A stretch of 64,000 nucleotides of DNA from contig DASRFR010000058.1 of assembly GCA_035651455.1 (NCBI GenBank), forward strand, positions 248,001 to 312,000, in the 5' to 3' direction. The notes under the pieces are model-generated. The model had not been told where the DNA came from, did not search any database, and saw nothing but the letters and a program-made list of their open reading frames with translations. The stretch comes from DASRFR01 sp035651455 (GTDB taxonomy: Bacteria > Acidobacteriota > Terriglobia > Terriglobales > Acidobacteriaceae). Positions 35,055 to 43,779 of the stretch are shown here, in pieces (the first letter of the stretch is position 1; each line of letters begins with the position of its first letter). Made by a program: the position numbers and the translations under genes.

Positions 35055-35187
35055 GGCGGATAAGAATACTGCAGTGGCAAAAGAATGTCGTGATGTTTTG
35101 CGGGATTAAAAGGTTTTTGTCGAGTTGTTGACCGCATCGGGAAACAGCTTTAAACGCGGGTGCACGCACTTACGGGTTGGGCGACGT

Positions 35188-36858
35188 TCACCCCGTGTAT
35201 ACCAATTCCACCACCGTGCAGTCGTCTCCGAGGGGGGTGCCTGCGCAAAAGCCAGAGACCGCTGAAAAGATATCTTCCAGGTTGGAGCTCCTGGCGGCAA
35301 CGTCCTCGAGACGCTCGTTATCGAAGAACTCTCCGCTCGCGTTTTCTGCTTCGGTAACGCCATCAGTTACCAGCACCAGGCGGTCACCCGGTCTGAGCTG
35401 GCAGTGATCGCTGGCATAAGTCGCATCCGAAAGCAGGCCTACGGGAAGGTTCCCATGTTCGGGTCGCGCCACTTTGTGATCGGAGACAAGCAGCGGGGGA
35501 ATGTGCCCACAGTTTACGTATTCCAATTTGCCGTCTTTGTTCACCCGCGCAATTAACACAGTCGCGTACTTTTCTCCGAGGTGCTTCTGGGTGAAAAAGC
35601 GATTGACTGCGGCGACGATCTCGGGGAGCGGCATTCCCGCAATAAGGTGCGAGTAAACCATGCCCTGGAGCGTGGACGCGAGAAGCGCCGCGGAGACACC
35701 TTTACCACTGACGTCCGCTAGTACGACGGCAAGCCCGTCGTCCGTGTTCACTGCATCGAAGAAGTCTCCACCGATTTCTTTACATGAAAGATTCCTGCCG
35801 CGCAGCGTTGCGAACGGCACTTCCGGGATGGTCACCGCCATAAGCCGCTGCTGAATGGATGCGGCGATCGACAATTCCTGCTGGTAACGCCTTGCGGATT
35901 CTTCCGCCTGCACCAGTCGGGCATTTTCGATCAGCGAGGCGGCCTCACGGGCGATCGCGCGAAGGATGTCATTACTGACGCTGGAAATGTCGCGCGAGGC
36001 GAAGCGGGAATCCACATACAGTGCTCCCGTTACTTCACTTCCAGGTGCCGGCGACTCGCCCAATTCCCGGCGAATGGTCTGCACTTGCGGCTTGCGCAGC
36101 GGCATGCAGATCACCGTCCGCAAGTCGTAAGCGACAATGCTTTTCCGGCCTGCCAGATCAAGCGACTGGCTTGTATCTGTAATCAGAAATTCGGAATTTG
36201 AATTCAGCGCCTCGTCCAGAATCGAGTGCGAAATCGTCTTATCGTCGAGCAGCGGCTCGCCTTTGTGATTGCGCCCTGCAGCCAAACGTAAACTGCCCTG
36301 CTCATCTTTCAGGAAAATGTAGCCCCGCTCAGCGCGCGTAAGCTTTAGCGTGGCATCGATAAGCGTGACCAGGATTTCGTCGAGGACGCCAATAGTGTTC
36401 AGCTTGCGAGCAGCTTCCAGGAACAGCGTCAGCTTTTCCAGGTCCGTGGCTTCCGTCGAAATCTGGATGCCCGAGATTTGGCTCAGGAACTCGCGCGCTG
36501 TGTTGGACGTGGAGTGCATGGGGTTGAAGATGACGTAGGCAACGTCTCGCACCCCGAACTCCAGGCGGTCATTGCGCTGCAGCTTTTGCCGCTGCACGCG
36601 CTCTCCGTTGACGAAAGTTCCGTGCTTGCTGCCCTGGTCGACTACAAAGAATTCTCCGTTCTCTGACACGATCACCGCATGATCACGCGAGACGCGCGGG
36701 TCAGGTATGACCAGGTCTTTGTCCACCTTCCTGCCCACCGTAAATGGTGTGTGATTGAGGATGAGCGAGCGCTGCTCGTTGCCCTGGACGCAGATCAGCG
36801 AAGGAAATATGCCTGAACCTGGATCGGAAACGGGCCCGGTGATGGGTTGAAAAGCCAT
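35188..36858 (-). CDS. FHA-GAF-PP2C (SpoIIE-type) serine phosphatase
   Basis: This 556-residue signalling protein has an N-terminal FHA phosphopeptide-binding domain (about 35-110; V-G-R-K, R-V-S-R-D-H, H-G-T-F-V-N-G). A GAF domain (about 130-300) comes next. A PP2C/SpoIIE phosphatase (about 335-550) carries metal-binding blocks G-G-D-F-F-D, V-L-A-D-V-S-G-K-G-V, and D-G-V-T-E-A. In partner-switching systems such phosphatases dephosphorylate STAS antagonists. A STAS gene lies just upstream on the same strand (137 bp gap), so the two are probably one module. No anti-sigma kinase is seen here. Confidence 0.92.
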   Translation of the reverse strand: MAFQPITGPVSDPGSGIFPSLICVQGNEQRSLILNHTPFTVGRKVDKDLVIPDPRVSRDHAVIVSENGEFFVVDQGSKHGTFVNGERVQRQKLQRNDRLEFGVRDVAYVIFNPMHSTSNTAREFLSQISGIQISTEATDLEKLTLFLEAARKLNTIGVLDEILVTLIDATLKLTRAERGYIFLKDEQGSLRLAAGRNHKGEPLLDDKTISHSILDEALNSNSEFLITDTSQSLDLAGRKSIVAYDLRTVICMPLRKPQVQTIRRELGESPAPGSEVTGALYVDSRFASRDISSVSNDILRAIAREAASLIENARLVQAEESARRYQQELSIAASIQQRLMAVTIPEVPFATLRGRNLSCKEIGGDFFDAVNTDDGLAVVLADVSGKGVSAALLASTLQGMVYSHLIAGMPLPEIVAAVNRFFTQKHLGEKYATVLIARVNKDGKLEYVNCGHIPPLLVSDHKVARPEHGNLPVGLLSDATYASDHCQLRPGDRLVLVTDGVTEAENASGEFFDNERLEDVAARSSNLEDIFSAVSGFCAGTPLGDDCTVVELVYTG

Positions 36859-36995
36859 GCGACGAAGTATCGCTCAACAATGCCAGCAACGCAGACTATC
36901 AGCTTGCCATGCTCTGCGCTACATCATGACACTATCGGCGGCCGGATGAAAGGTTTGCTTGCTCTGGCGCGAGTGCTGGGATTCACGCCTCCCGA

Positions 36996-37364
36996 TCAGA
37001 CCGTCTTGCTCTTCGACACTGAATTTTGAAATGCAGCAATCGCCTGTTGCTGGTTGTCATAGACCTCAAAAACCGTAACCAGTTTGGTGACTTGTAATGT
37101 GTCCCGCAGCCGTGCGCTCAGGCCGCACAGCTTGATATCGGCGCCGGCGCCCCGCGCAGACGAATACACTCCCACCAGGGTTCCCAGCCCACCACTGTCG
37201 ATATAAGTGACTTGTGACAAGTCGAGCACCACGTTCTTGGTGGAACTCAGTACGCTTTTCAAGGCTTCACGCAGGCTCGTAGCCTCTTCGCCGAAGGCGA
37301 TCCGTCCGTGACAGGAAACCACCGTAACCCCGTCCGAGACGCGAGTTTCCAGCTTCAGATTCAT
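36996..37364 (-). CDS. STAS anti-anti-sigma factor
   Basis: This 122-residue single-domain STAS protein starts M-N-L-K-L-E-T-R-V. It shows the strand V-V-L-D-L-S-Q-V-T-Y-I-D-S-G-G-L-G-T-L-V, whose D-S-G serine is the conserved phosphorylation site, as in SpoIIAA/RsbV. Unphosphorylated protein would bind an anti-sigma kinase and free its sigma factor. It lies directly upstream of an FHA-GAF-SpoIIE phosphatase. GGAAGAATG-type spacing gives a good RBS. Confidence 0.93.
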   Translation of the reverse strand: MNLKLETRVSDGVTVVSCHGRIAFGEEATSLREALKSVLSSTKNVVLDLSQVTYIDSGGLGTLVGVYSSARGAGADIKLCGLSARLRDTLQVTKLVTVFEVYDNQQQAIAAFQNSVSKSKTV

Positions 37365-37467
37365 TCTTCCTCCGTCTTGCGGCGAAGCGATAAGGGTCTG
37401 AGAAGACTAGCGCGGGCGATGACAAGATGCAAGCTGCGCTACTCGATTCGTTCGATGCGGCGAAGCG

Positions 37468-38745
37468 CTAGGGCTTGGTCGTGCGATTCGCGAACTCGAA
37501 AGCAAGTATCGTCAGTATTGAAAGCACTGCCAGAGGAATCGGCACGGTGGTCAAGAGCGGAAGCTGCCACCCCTGTTGCACAGCATGCGGCGACATGACG
37601 ACCGACGCAGCAGTCAAGCTTATGGCCGCGAACCACTGCCAGAGAATTAGAAAAGTGCCCATGCTTACCAATAATCTGGCCAAGGCACCTCTACGCCATA
37701 ACGCTGTCGTGTACTGCACGGTGAGGAAAATGCCGGGTAGTAGCAAGAGCTGGTTGTAAGGCGCGAAGGTTGGGATGACTACAACCGTCACCGCCAGAAC
37801 CAAAGCCAGTATCAGGCGAAAATTTCTTGTCTCGGCAGAGGCTCTACCGAAGCGCCGATAAACCGGAATGAGCATTGCAAAGGTTAGCGCGGTGAAGACC
37901 CGGCCGAGTGGCGCGGGTAGCAGGACATCGAGCAGCGATCTGCCACCCGTGTAATGCGAATAATTGGACACGGCAATCCGAAATTCGGTTATCCAGCCTG
38001 GCAGTAACAGTTCGGCGCCGACGATAAGAACTGTTATGGTCGAGAGAAAACCCCAAAGGAAATTCTGCCGGGACCGCCATCCGGACAGTGCCCACAAGGC
38101 CAGCCATGCGAACAGCAAGAAGACCAATTGTGGCTTGACCGTGGCGACCGCTAACAGCACACCAGCAAGAAATAGCTGTCCGGAGACGAGCAACGCAAGA
38201 CTCGCGGCGATAAGAGACGAGATCAACAAGCTGAGTTGCTGAAGCTTTATGCCCTGCACTGCGGGAAAGCTGCCAAGCGTCAGAACCGTGCACACGAAAA
38301 CCAGGCACCTCGATTGCCAGCGCAATGCCTTCAGCCATAGCCACACGCCACCCGCAGTCAGGACAGCCAGCAGCCAGCCAAAGCCTATTCGGAGCGCCTC
38401 AAAAGGCGCACTCACAAATGGAGCTAATAGAAAAACGACATACAACGGATAAGCAAATGCCTGCTGGTCCTTGGGATCATTTTGCCGCGACGCATCCAAT
38501 CGCCGCCCGTAGTAACCCGCCTGGATCTCCCGCGTCACTTCTTCGCTGTAGGGATCGCGATGGTGCAGAAGCAGTTCGCGGGCGCCCAACCAACGTGGAT
38601 AAAGGTCGGAGAGATTACCCCGGGGTCGATCGTGGGCTGCCGCATCCGCCACCTGATACGGAATCAATATGCGCTGCACATAAAACCACGTGCTCGCGGC
38701 CAAGATGAGCGAGACGGTAATTTCAAGTTGGCAGCGTTTGCGCAA
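37468..38745 (-). CDS. GT87/DUF2029-like membrane glycosyltransferase
   Basis: This 425-residue protein has ten or more membrane spans. It carries the DUF2029 N-terminal signature: after the first span come D-L-Y-P-R-W-L-G-A-R-E-L-L and H-H-R-D-P-Y-S, the luminal acidic loop typical of polyprenyl-phosphate-dependent mannosyltransferases. The only start in the frame before the upstream stop is TTG at 38745; the initial region is otherwise normal. It is divergent from a related gene and likely uses a lipid-linked sugar donor in the inner membrane. The acceptor is unknown. Confidence 0.75.
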   Translation of the reverse strand: MRKRCQLEITVSLILAASTWFYVQRILIPYQVADAAAHDRPRGNLSDLYPRWLGARELLLHHRDPYSEEVTREIQAGYYGRRLDASRQNDPKDQQAFAYPLYVVFLLAPFVSAPFEALRIGFGWLLAVLTAGGVWLWLKALRWQSRCLVFVCTVLTLGSFPAVQGIKLQQLSLLISSLIAASLALLVSGQLFLAGVLLAVATVKPQLVFLLFAWLALWALSGWRSRQNFLWGFLSTITVLIVGAELLLPGWITEFRIAVSNYSHYTGGRSLLDVLLPAPLGRVFTALTFAMLIPVYRRFGRASAETRNFRLILALVLAVTVVVIPTFAPYNQLLLLPGIFLTVQYTTALWRRGALARLLVSMGTFLILWQWFAAISLTAASVVMSPHAVQQGWQLPLLTTVPIPLAVLSILTILAFEFANRTTKP

Positions 38746-38807
38746 TGATCGTCAGCAGGACGAGCTGGGAGACGCCCTATGTTACAACTTATGCGACAAA
38801 TGTACCC

Positions 38808-39782
38808 ATGCGCATGCGCATCGCAGTCGCGATCGTAATCGGAGTCTGCACCGGTTCTTTCTGCTGGTTTCTGCTAACCCGCCTTCATCAAGGCAGCGCG
38901 GATTTCACGTGGGCAATCCGTGCCGCGCAACACATCCTTGAGCGCCAGAACCCATACGACACTCCACTCGAACAGTATCCGCTCACAGCGGCATTCTTTG
39001 CCTTGCCGTTTGTGCGAATGCCGGCCGAATTGGCTGCGGGCCTGTTCTTCGGGATCAGTTCGGGACTCTTGGCATTCGGACTGACCCGGAAAGGCTACCA
39101 TCGGCTGTTGATATTTCTTGCATATCCGTACTGGGCCGCCCTATTAACTGCGCAATGGTCTCCGCTCATAGCAGCTGGCGCTTTCTTCCCGCTTTTGTTG
39201 CCGGCCACCATGGCGAAGCCACAGATAGGCATCCCAGTATTTCTGACCCATGTCAGTCGGCGCGGCCTTCTCGCCTGCCTGGTGGTCGCGGTTCTGACCT
39301 TGCTAGCGATGCCTTCGTGGCCATGGATGTGGGTAAAACAGTTCGGCTATTACGAGCACTTCATTCCCATTGCGGTAGTGCCCGGTTTCGTGTTGCTGCT
39401 TGCCATTGCTCGTTACCGCGACCGGGATGCGCTGCTGCTCCTGTTGGCTGCCCTGGTCCCTCAGCGATGGTTTTTCGATGCCTTCGTCTTATGGATCATT
39501 CCGAAGACGCGCCGCGAGATTGTGGCCACTGCCGCAGCAAGCTGGGGAGCGGGTATATGGCGCTGGTACCACATCCCGCACAGTTTTCAGCAGGTGGGCC
39601 GCTGGGCGGTAATCTTCATTTATTTGCCAATGCTCGCGGTAGTCCTCCTTCGCCGCCGCCGTGATCAGGACGGAGCGCCTTGGACCACCGCGACTTCCCG
39701 GCGCGACGCCTGGCTGCGGAACATCAGGCTCAGCAGGCTTATAAAGAAGAACAGCAGCAGCCATGTGATGGCGGAGAGTTGA
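38808..39782 (+). CDS. DUF2029-like membrane protein
   Basis: This protein of about 324 residues starts M-R-M-R-I-A-V and has about nine spans. The first loop contains D-F-T-W-A-I-R-A-A-Q-H-I-L-E-R-Q-N-P-Y-D, similar to the catalytic loop of its two neighbours. It is shorter than typical GT87 proteins, and no G-D or R-D acidic pair is obvious. The frame is open to 38745, but no RBS is seen at either start. Its last 118 bases overlap the 3' end of the convergent gene, and the C-terminal tail after R-R-R-R looks non-membrane and may not be conserved. Confidence 0.55.
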   Translation: MRMRIAVAIVIGVCTGSFCWFLLTRLHQGSADFTWAIRAAQHILERQNPYDTPLEQYPLTAAFFALPFVRMPAELAAGLFFGISSGLLAFGLTRKGYHRLLIFLAYPYWAALLTAQWSPLIAAGAFFPLLLPATMAKPQIGIPVFLTHVSRRGLLACLVVAVLTLLAMPSWPWMWVKQFGYYEHFIPIAVVPGFVLLLAIARYRDRDALLLLLAALVPQRWFFDAFVLWIIPKTRREIVATAAASWGAGIWRWYHIPHSFQQVGRWAVIFIYLPMLAVVLLRRRRDQDGAPWTTATSRRDAWLRNIRLSRLIKKNSSSHVMAES

Positions 39783-40927
39783 CCGAAGGCCAGTACCAGC
39801 ACCAGGTAAATTGGAGCGCAGAAAAGGAGCGCACCCGACACTAGCAACGCCTTGCGTTGCCACTCGCCAAGCTTAGGATTCCTGAACAGGACGTTAAAAA
39901 CCAAAAGAATCGCCATGAACAGCAGGCTCATGTCCTGCGCGAAGGTGTGATAGCTGACCAGCAAAGTGCCCAGCAAGTTCAAAGCGAACCTTAGATCGAC
40001 ACAAACCGAATTCTCCGGGTTGGCGCGAACCCATGCATAATCTACGACTGACAGGACGCACATCGACAATGCGATCACCACGATCAATACCGCCCGCGAA
40101 TGCAGTTGCCAGCGGAACGGCAGCAAGCTCAAGAGCAGGCCGCGCAGATTCGTCGTATTCCCATGAAAGTTGTTCCACCTGTATCGCATGCTGTGTTCTG
40201 ACATCCAGGCGAACTGAGGATAACTGCGCAGCCCTTGCCAGCCGATCGCAACAAACGACACGATACCGAGGACAACAACCACAAGCAGGAATCCTGCAAT
40301 TACTTTTTTGCGCCGTTCCATCAGGAACGCCAGCATGAAAGGCAGCAGCAGATGGTATTTGCAGAGTCCGAAGCCCAGCCAGGCGCCTGCCTGCAGATCG
40401 GAACTGCGGCGCAGCGAAACGTACGCCATTGCGTAACAGAACAAGAGGAAGATGGAGTCCTGCCCCTGCATCAGCGCAATGAAAATCGGGGTGAATCCAA
40501 GTGCAGTAAGGATCCACAACCAGAGAGGCAAGGAACTGAAAATCAGAAGCTGCTTGCGCAAGATCAAACAAGTTGAGATGACAAACGCCAGGTTGAGAGC
40601 GGCGAAAATGAGATATGCGGCCAGGTAGGGTACGAACGTAAATGGAACAAAAAATACGGCCTCGAAAGGCGGGTGGAAGTACGGCAAAATCGACCCGCGG
40701 TTCGCTATTCCCTCAGCCGCAAAGGAGCCTTGAACAGCTTCCTGTAACTGCTGGTCGTATAGCTCGTTGCCGTGGCCCTCGCGCAGAATCGTGCCGGCCG
40801 TATAGAAAATACTGAAATCAGGAAATCCGATCGGTATTGCCCACCATTCCTGCCGTAGCACAATGACGTGCAGCAGCGTCATCGCCCCGAAAAACAGCGC
40901 GATACGATTTTGAGTGCGTTTACTCAC
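39665..40927 (-). CDS. GT87/DUF2029-like membrane glycosyltransferase
   Basis: This 420-residue protein has about ten spans. The first loop has I-G-F-P-D-F-S-I-F-Y-T-A-G-T-I-L and later F-H-P-P-F-E-A, both DUF2029 signatures, with the acidic residue in the P-D-F-S loop presumed catalytic. It is the third related membrane protein in a row, arranged convergent with the second. The family transfers mannose or other sugars from polyprenyl phosphate in the membrane. The substrate is unknown. Confidence 0.75.
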   Translation of the reverse strand: MSKRTQNRIALFFGAMTLLHVIVLRQEWWAIPIGFPDFSIFYTAGTILREGHGNELYDQQLQEAVQGSFAAEGIANRGSILPYFHPPFEAVFFVPFTFVPYLAAYLIFAALNLAFVISTCLILRKQLLIFSSLPLWLWILTALGFTPIFIALMQGQDSIFLLFCYAMAYVSLRRSSDLQAGAWLGFGLCKYHLLLPFMLAFLMERRKKVIAGFLLVVVVLGIVSFVAIGWQGLRSYPQFAWMSEHSMRYRWNNFHGNTTNLRGLLLSLLPFRWQLHSRAVLIVVIALSMCVLSVVDYAWVRANPENSVCVDLRFALNLLGTLLVSYHTFAQDMSLLFMAILLVFNVLFRNPKLGEWQRKALLVSGALLFCAPIYLVLVLAFGQLSAITWLLLFFFISLLSLMFRSQASRREVAVVQGAPS

Positions 40928-41363
40928 TTGTTGTGGCAGCCGATTCAGTGTACTCGATGGCCATCTCGGCCCTTGGCGGCAATGTTAGCCGCTGATGGTC
41001 TGGGAGCGGACGCTCCGCAGGCCGCGGCTATTCCGCGGAAATCTAGCTAAATGTGCAACAATTTGTCACTTTTTTGGCCAAGGCGAGGTATTATCTTGCA
41101 AAGAATCTCGCTTGCTGGTTCATCTCCCCTTAAATCGTTGAAAACAGCAATTGGGCACCTCTGCGCGCTGGAGATTAGCTGCTTCGCACACTTGATCAAG
41201 GCGGAGCTAGTGAGTACTAAGGCATACACGGTCTGCAATTGTCACTGGAAGCAGGCGCAAGTTGTCGTAAGATAAGCAGCAATCGGAGAGAAATATCAGG
41301 ATTCGCGTCCCGGCGAATGCACAGAAATTTAGCGGATCAGCCGGATGCCCCTAAGGATTTGTG
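40928..41363. other. 436-bp gene-free region upstream of the Tad operon
   Basis: No convincing gene is present; the two small frames (41047-41275) have no family features. A GC-rich segment near 41000-41045 contains CCGCGG-type palindromes. The candidate promoter TTGATC-N17-TACTAA (about 41193-41221) is weak. A -24/-12-like string at 41151 has an inserted base. The operon RBS AAGGA lies at 41352-41356. Confidence 0.4.
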
Positions 41364-42203
41364 ATGAACAGAACTCGTTTGATGATCATCGGCCTTTTGG
41401 CCTTGGCTCTGGGTGCGTTCGTTAGCTTCAGCGTCTATCGCACCTTGCAGGCCAGAACCACGGGAAGCAACGAGCCGGGCATGGATGTTGTGGTCGCTGC
41501 CAACGACATAGCGGTCGGTAACAAACTGCAAGAGAAAGATTTGAAGGTCGTCAGATTTCCTGCCGGGAATGTGCCCGCCGGCGCTTCGTCCCGTGTATCT
41601 CAGGTCGTTGGGAGAGGCGTGGTGACACCCATTGCCCGGGGGGAGTTCATCCTGCCCAGCAAGCTCGCTGCAGAAAATGCGGGAGCTGGCTTGCCCGGCC
41701 TGATTCCACCCGGCATGCGCGCTGTATCCGTTCGCGTCAATGAGGTTGTCGCGGTCGCAGGTTTCGTCGTGCCAGGGACCCGCGTCGATGTCTTGCTGAC
41801 TGGTAATCCCGGAGGCGCCGATCAGCAGACGACCACGGTGTTGGAAAACGTGGCAGTCATCGCAGCCGGGCAGAAGCTGGAGCGAAACTCGGCTGGCGAA
41901 CCACAGTCGGTTCCGGTCATCACTCTGCTGGTCTCGCCGGAAGATGCTCAACGGCTTACGCTGGCAAGCACCGAAGGCCGCATCCAGTTGAGTCTGCGTA
42001 ATCCACTCGACACGAAAGCCGCGGATCTCTCGCCTGTGAGAACTCCGACGCTTTACAAAAGCGGGGTCCCTATTTCTCTGCCGGTGACGCGCACGGCAGT
42101 GAAGAAGGTAAAGGCGGTGGTTACGCCACCGGCGCCCAGCGTTTACACCATCGAAACCATTCGCGGCAATGAGAAAAAAGAAGTAAAGCTGGACAGCGAG
42201 TAA
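41364..42203 (+). CDS. cpaB: Tad/Flp pilus assembly protein CpaB (RcpC)
   Basis: This 279-residue periplasmic protein has an N-terminal signal/anchor (M-N-R-T-R-L-M-I-I-G) and an SAF/beta-clip domain (V-V-V-A-A-N-D-I-A-V-G-N-K-L), followed by the RcpC domain with A-V-S-V-R-V-N-E-V-V-A-V-A-G-F-V-V-P-G-T-R-V-D-V. CpaB helps the secretin assemble for Tad pili. AAGGA 8 bases before the ATG at 41364 favours it over the GTG one codon earlier. It opens the Tad operon; the secretin gene follows at TAAATG. Confidence 0.92.
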   Translation: MNRTRLMIIGLLALALGAFVSFSVYRTLQARTTGSNEPGMDVVVAANDIAVGNKLQEKDLKVVRFPAGNVPAGASSRVSQVVGRGVVTPIARGEFILPSKLAAENAGAGLPGLIPPGMRAVSVRVNEVVAVAGFVVPGTRVDVLLTGNPGGADQQTTTVLENVAVIAAGQKLERNSAGEPQSVPVITLLVSPEDAQRLTLASTEGRIQLSLRNPLDTKAADLSPVRTPTLYKSGVPISLPVTRTAVKKVKAVVTPPAPSVYTIETIRGNEKKEVKLDSE

Positions 42204-43718
42204 ATGGGAGAGGTTGCGGGCGAACCGACGCTTCCTCTGGAGACAACCTTAGCGATGAGACTTCGCCAGATTGCTTGGTGGCCGAGAGTTGTTGTGGTGG
42301 TTGTATTCGCAAGTAGCTTGATGTTCGCTGGGAAACAGGCGGCCGCTCCGACGCAGCCGGCTGCTGGGCAGGCACAGGCGCCGGCCGAAGCACCTGTCCA
42401 GACTGCGCCTGCACAATCGAATCCAAGCGCCACGGCCAACCTGCCGCCACAAAACGAGACGGCAGGATCGGCGCCTCTGCGGGTCATGGTTGGCAAATCG
42501 CTTCTGATCAACACCACCGAACGTCTGAAGCGAGTCTCGGTGACTGATCCGGAGGTGGCGGACGCTATCGTGGTCACTCCTACCCAAATTCTCGTCCAGG
42601 GCAAAGCGCCAGGCGAGGTGTCGCTTCTCATTTGGGATGAACTGGAGCGCTCCCGCAGCTTTGATCTGCGCGTCGATGTCGACGTAAGCGCGGCCGCCGA
42701 AGAGGAACGGCACATCTTTCCCGACGAAGATATCCAGTTGTCCGCTTCGCGCTCCGCTATTGTCCTTTCCGGTCACGTATCGACCGAGGACGTCGCCAAG
42801 CGCGCGGGAATGATTGCGCAAGCCTATACCCGGAACGTCATCAACGTCCTGACTTTCGGCCCGGTAGGTTCGCAGGAAGTGCTGCTCGAGGTAAAGTTTG
42901 CCGAAGTTGACCGCTCCGCAATCCTGCAGCTCGGAGCCAACTTTTTTACGCCGGGAACTGGAAACACCATCGGAACGGTCACCACGGGACAGTTCGGCGG
43001 ATTATCCGCTACCACAGGTTCGAGTTCAGGAAGCACCACGGGTACAACAGCCCCTGCCAAAATCACTTTTTCCGACGCGCTGAACCTGTTTCTATTCCGT
43101 ACTGACATCAACTTTGGCGCCGTGGTGCGCGCGTTGCAAACGAAGAATTTATTGCAGATCCTGGCCGAGCCGAACTTGATTGCGGTGAACGGAAAAGAAG
43201 CGAGCTTTCTTGCGGGAGGCGAGTTCCCTTTCCCTATCGTGCAGCCCGGCGCGGGGTTCACCGCCGTGACCATCTCTTTCAAGGAATTTGGCGTCCGCCT
43301 GCGCTTTACACCCGTGATCATGCCCAACGGCAACATTCATTTGCGGGTGGTGCCTGAGGTCAGCCAGTTGGACTTTACCAACGCTTTGACGATCTCCGGA
43401 TTCACAGTGCCCGCCCTGACCACACGGCGCGCCGATACCGAGTTCGAAGTACAGGACGGACAGAGTTTTGTCATCGCCGGGCTGATGAATAATCAGGTTT
43501 CCGACATTGTGAACAAAATCCCAGGGCTGGGCGATATTCCCATTATCGGGAATCTGTTCAAGAGCAAGAGTCAGACTAAGAGCAATGCGGAATTGATGGT
43601 CCTGGTCACAGCGCACAAGGTGATGCCGAGCACTAAGGTACCGGAACCTCCGAAGAATCCCGAGCCTTTCCTGGACAAAGATAAGTTCGACAAGAAACCT
43701 TCGGGTGGAAGCAAATGA
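42204..43718 (+). CDS. cpaC: Tad outer-membrane secretin CpaC (RcpA)
   Basis: This 504-residue protein has a pilus-assembly N domain (about residues 90-165; V-M-V-G-K-S-L-L-I-N and V-S-V-T-D-P-E-V-A-D). A secretin core follows, with V-L-L-E-V-K-F-A-E-V-D-R, A-E-P-N-L-I-A-V-N-G-K-E-A-S-F and V-P-G-L-G-D-I-P-I-I-G-N-L-F. It forms the outer-membrane gate for the pilus. The ATG overlaps nothing but abuts the CpaB stop (TAAATG). A second start at 42255 gives a more classical signal peptide, so either may be used. Confidence 0.93.
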   Translation: MGEVAGEPTLPLETTLAMRLRQIAWWPRVVVVVVFASSLMFAGKQAAAPTQPAAGQAQAPAEAPVQTAPAQSNPSATANLPPQNETAGSAPLRVMVGKSLLINTTERLKRVSVTDPEVADAIVVTPTQILVQGKAPGEVSLLIWDELERSRSFDLRVDVDVSAAAEEERHIFPDEDIQLSASRSAIVLSGHVSTEDVAKRAGMIAQAYTRNVINVLTFGPVGSQEVLLEVKFAEVDRSAILQLGANFFTPGTGNTIGTVTTGQFGGLSATTGSSSGSTTGTTAPAKITFSDALNLFLFRTDINFGAVVRALQTKNLLQILAEPNLIAVNGKEASFLAGGEFPFPIVQPGAGFTAVTISFKEFGVRLRFTPVIMPNGNIHLRVVPEVSQLDFTNALTISGFTVPALTTRRADTEFEVQDGQSFVIAGLMNNQVSDIVNKIPGLGDIPIIGNLFKSKSQTKSNAELMVLVTAHKVMPSTKVPEPPKNPEPFLDKDKFDKKPSGGSK

Positions 43719-43779
43719 TTCGCCATCTCGCACGTGCGCGATGGCCGGAGAGATAAGGGCTAGCGAAGTGGGAGTCAGC

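Noticed and set aside
41151..41167. Sigma-54-like string TTGGGCACCTCTGCGC upstream of the Tad operon
   Set aside because: GG-GC spacing can be made to fit only with an extra G in the -24 block, and the -12 block is poor.
41047..41275. Two small frames (63 and 74 residues, opposite strands) upstream of cpaB, considered as a possible Flp pilin
   Set aside because: Neither has the short leader, G/E cleavage site and hydrophobic helix of a Flp pilin.
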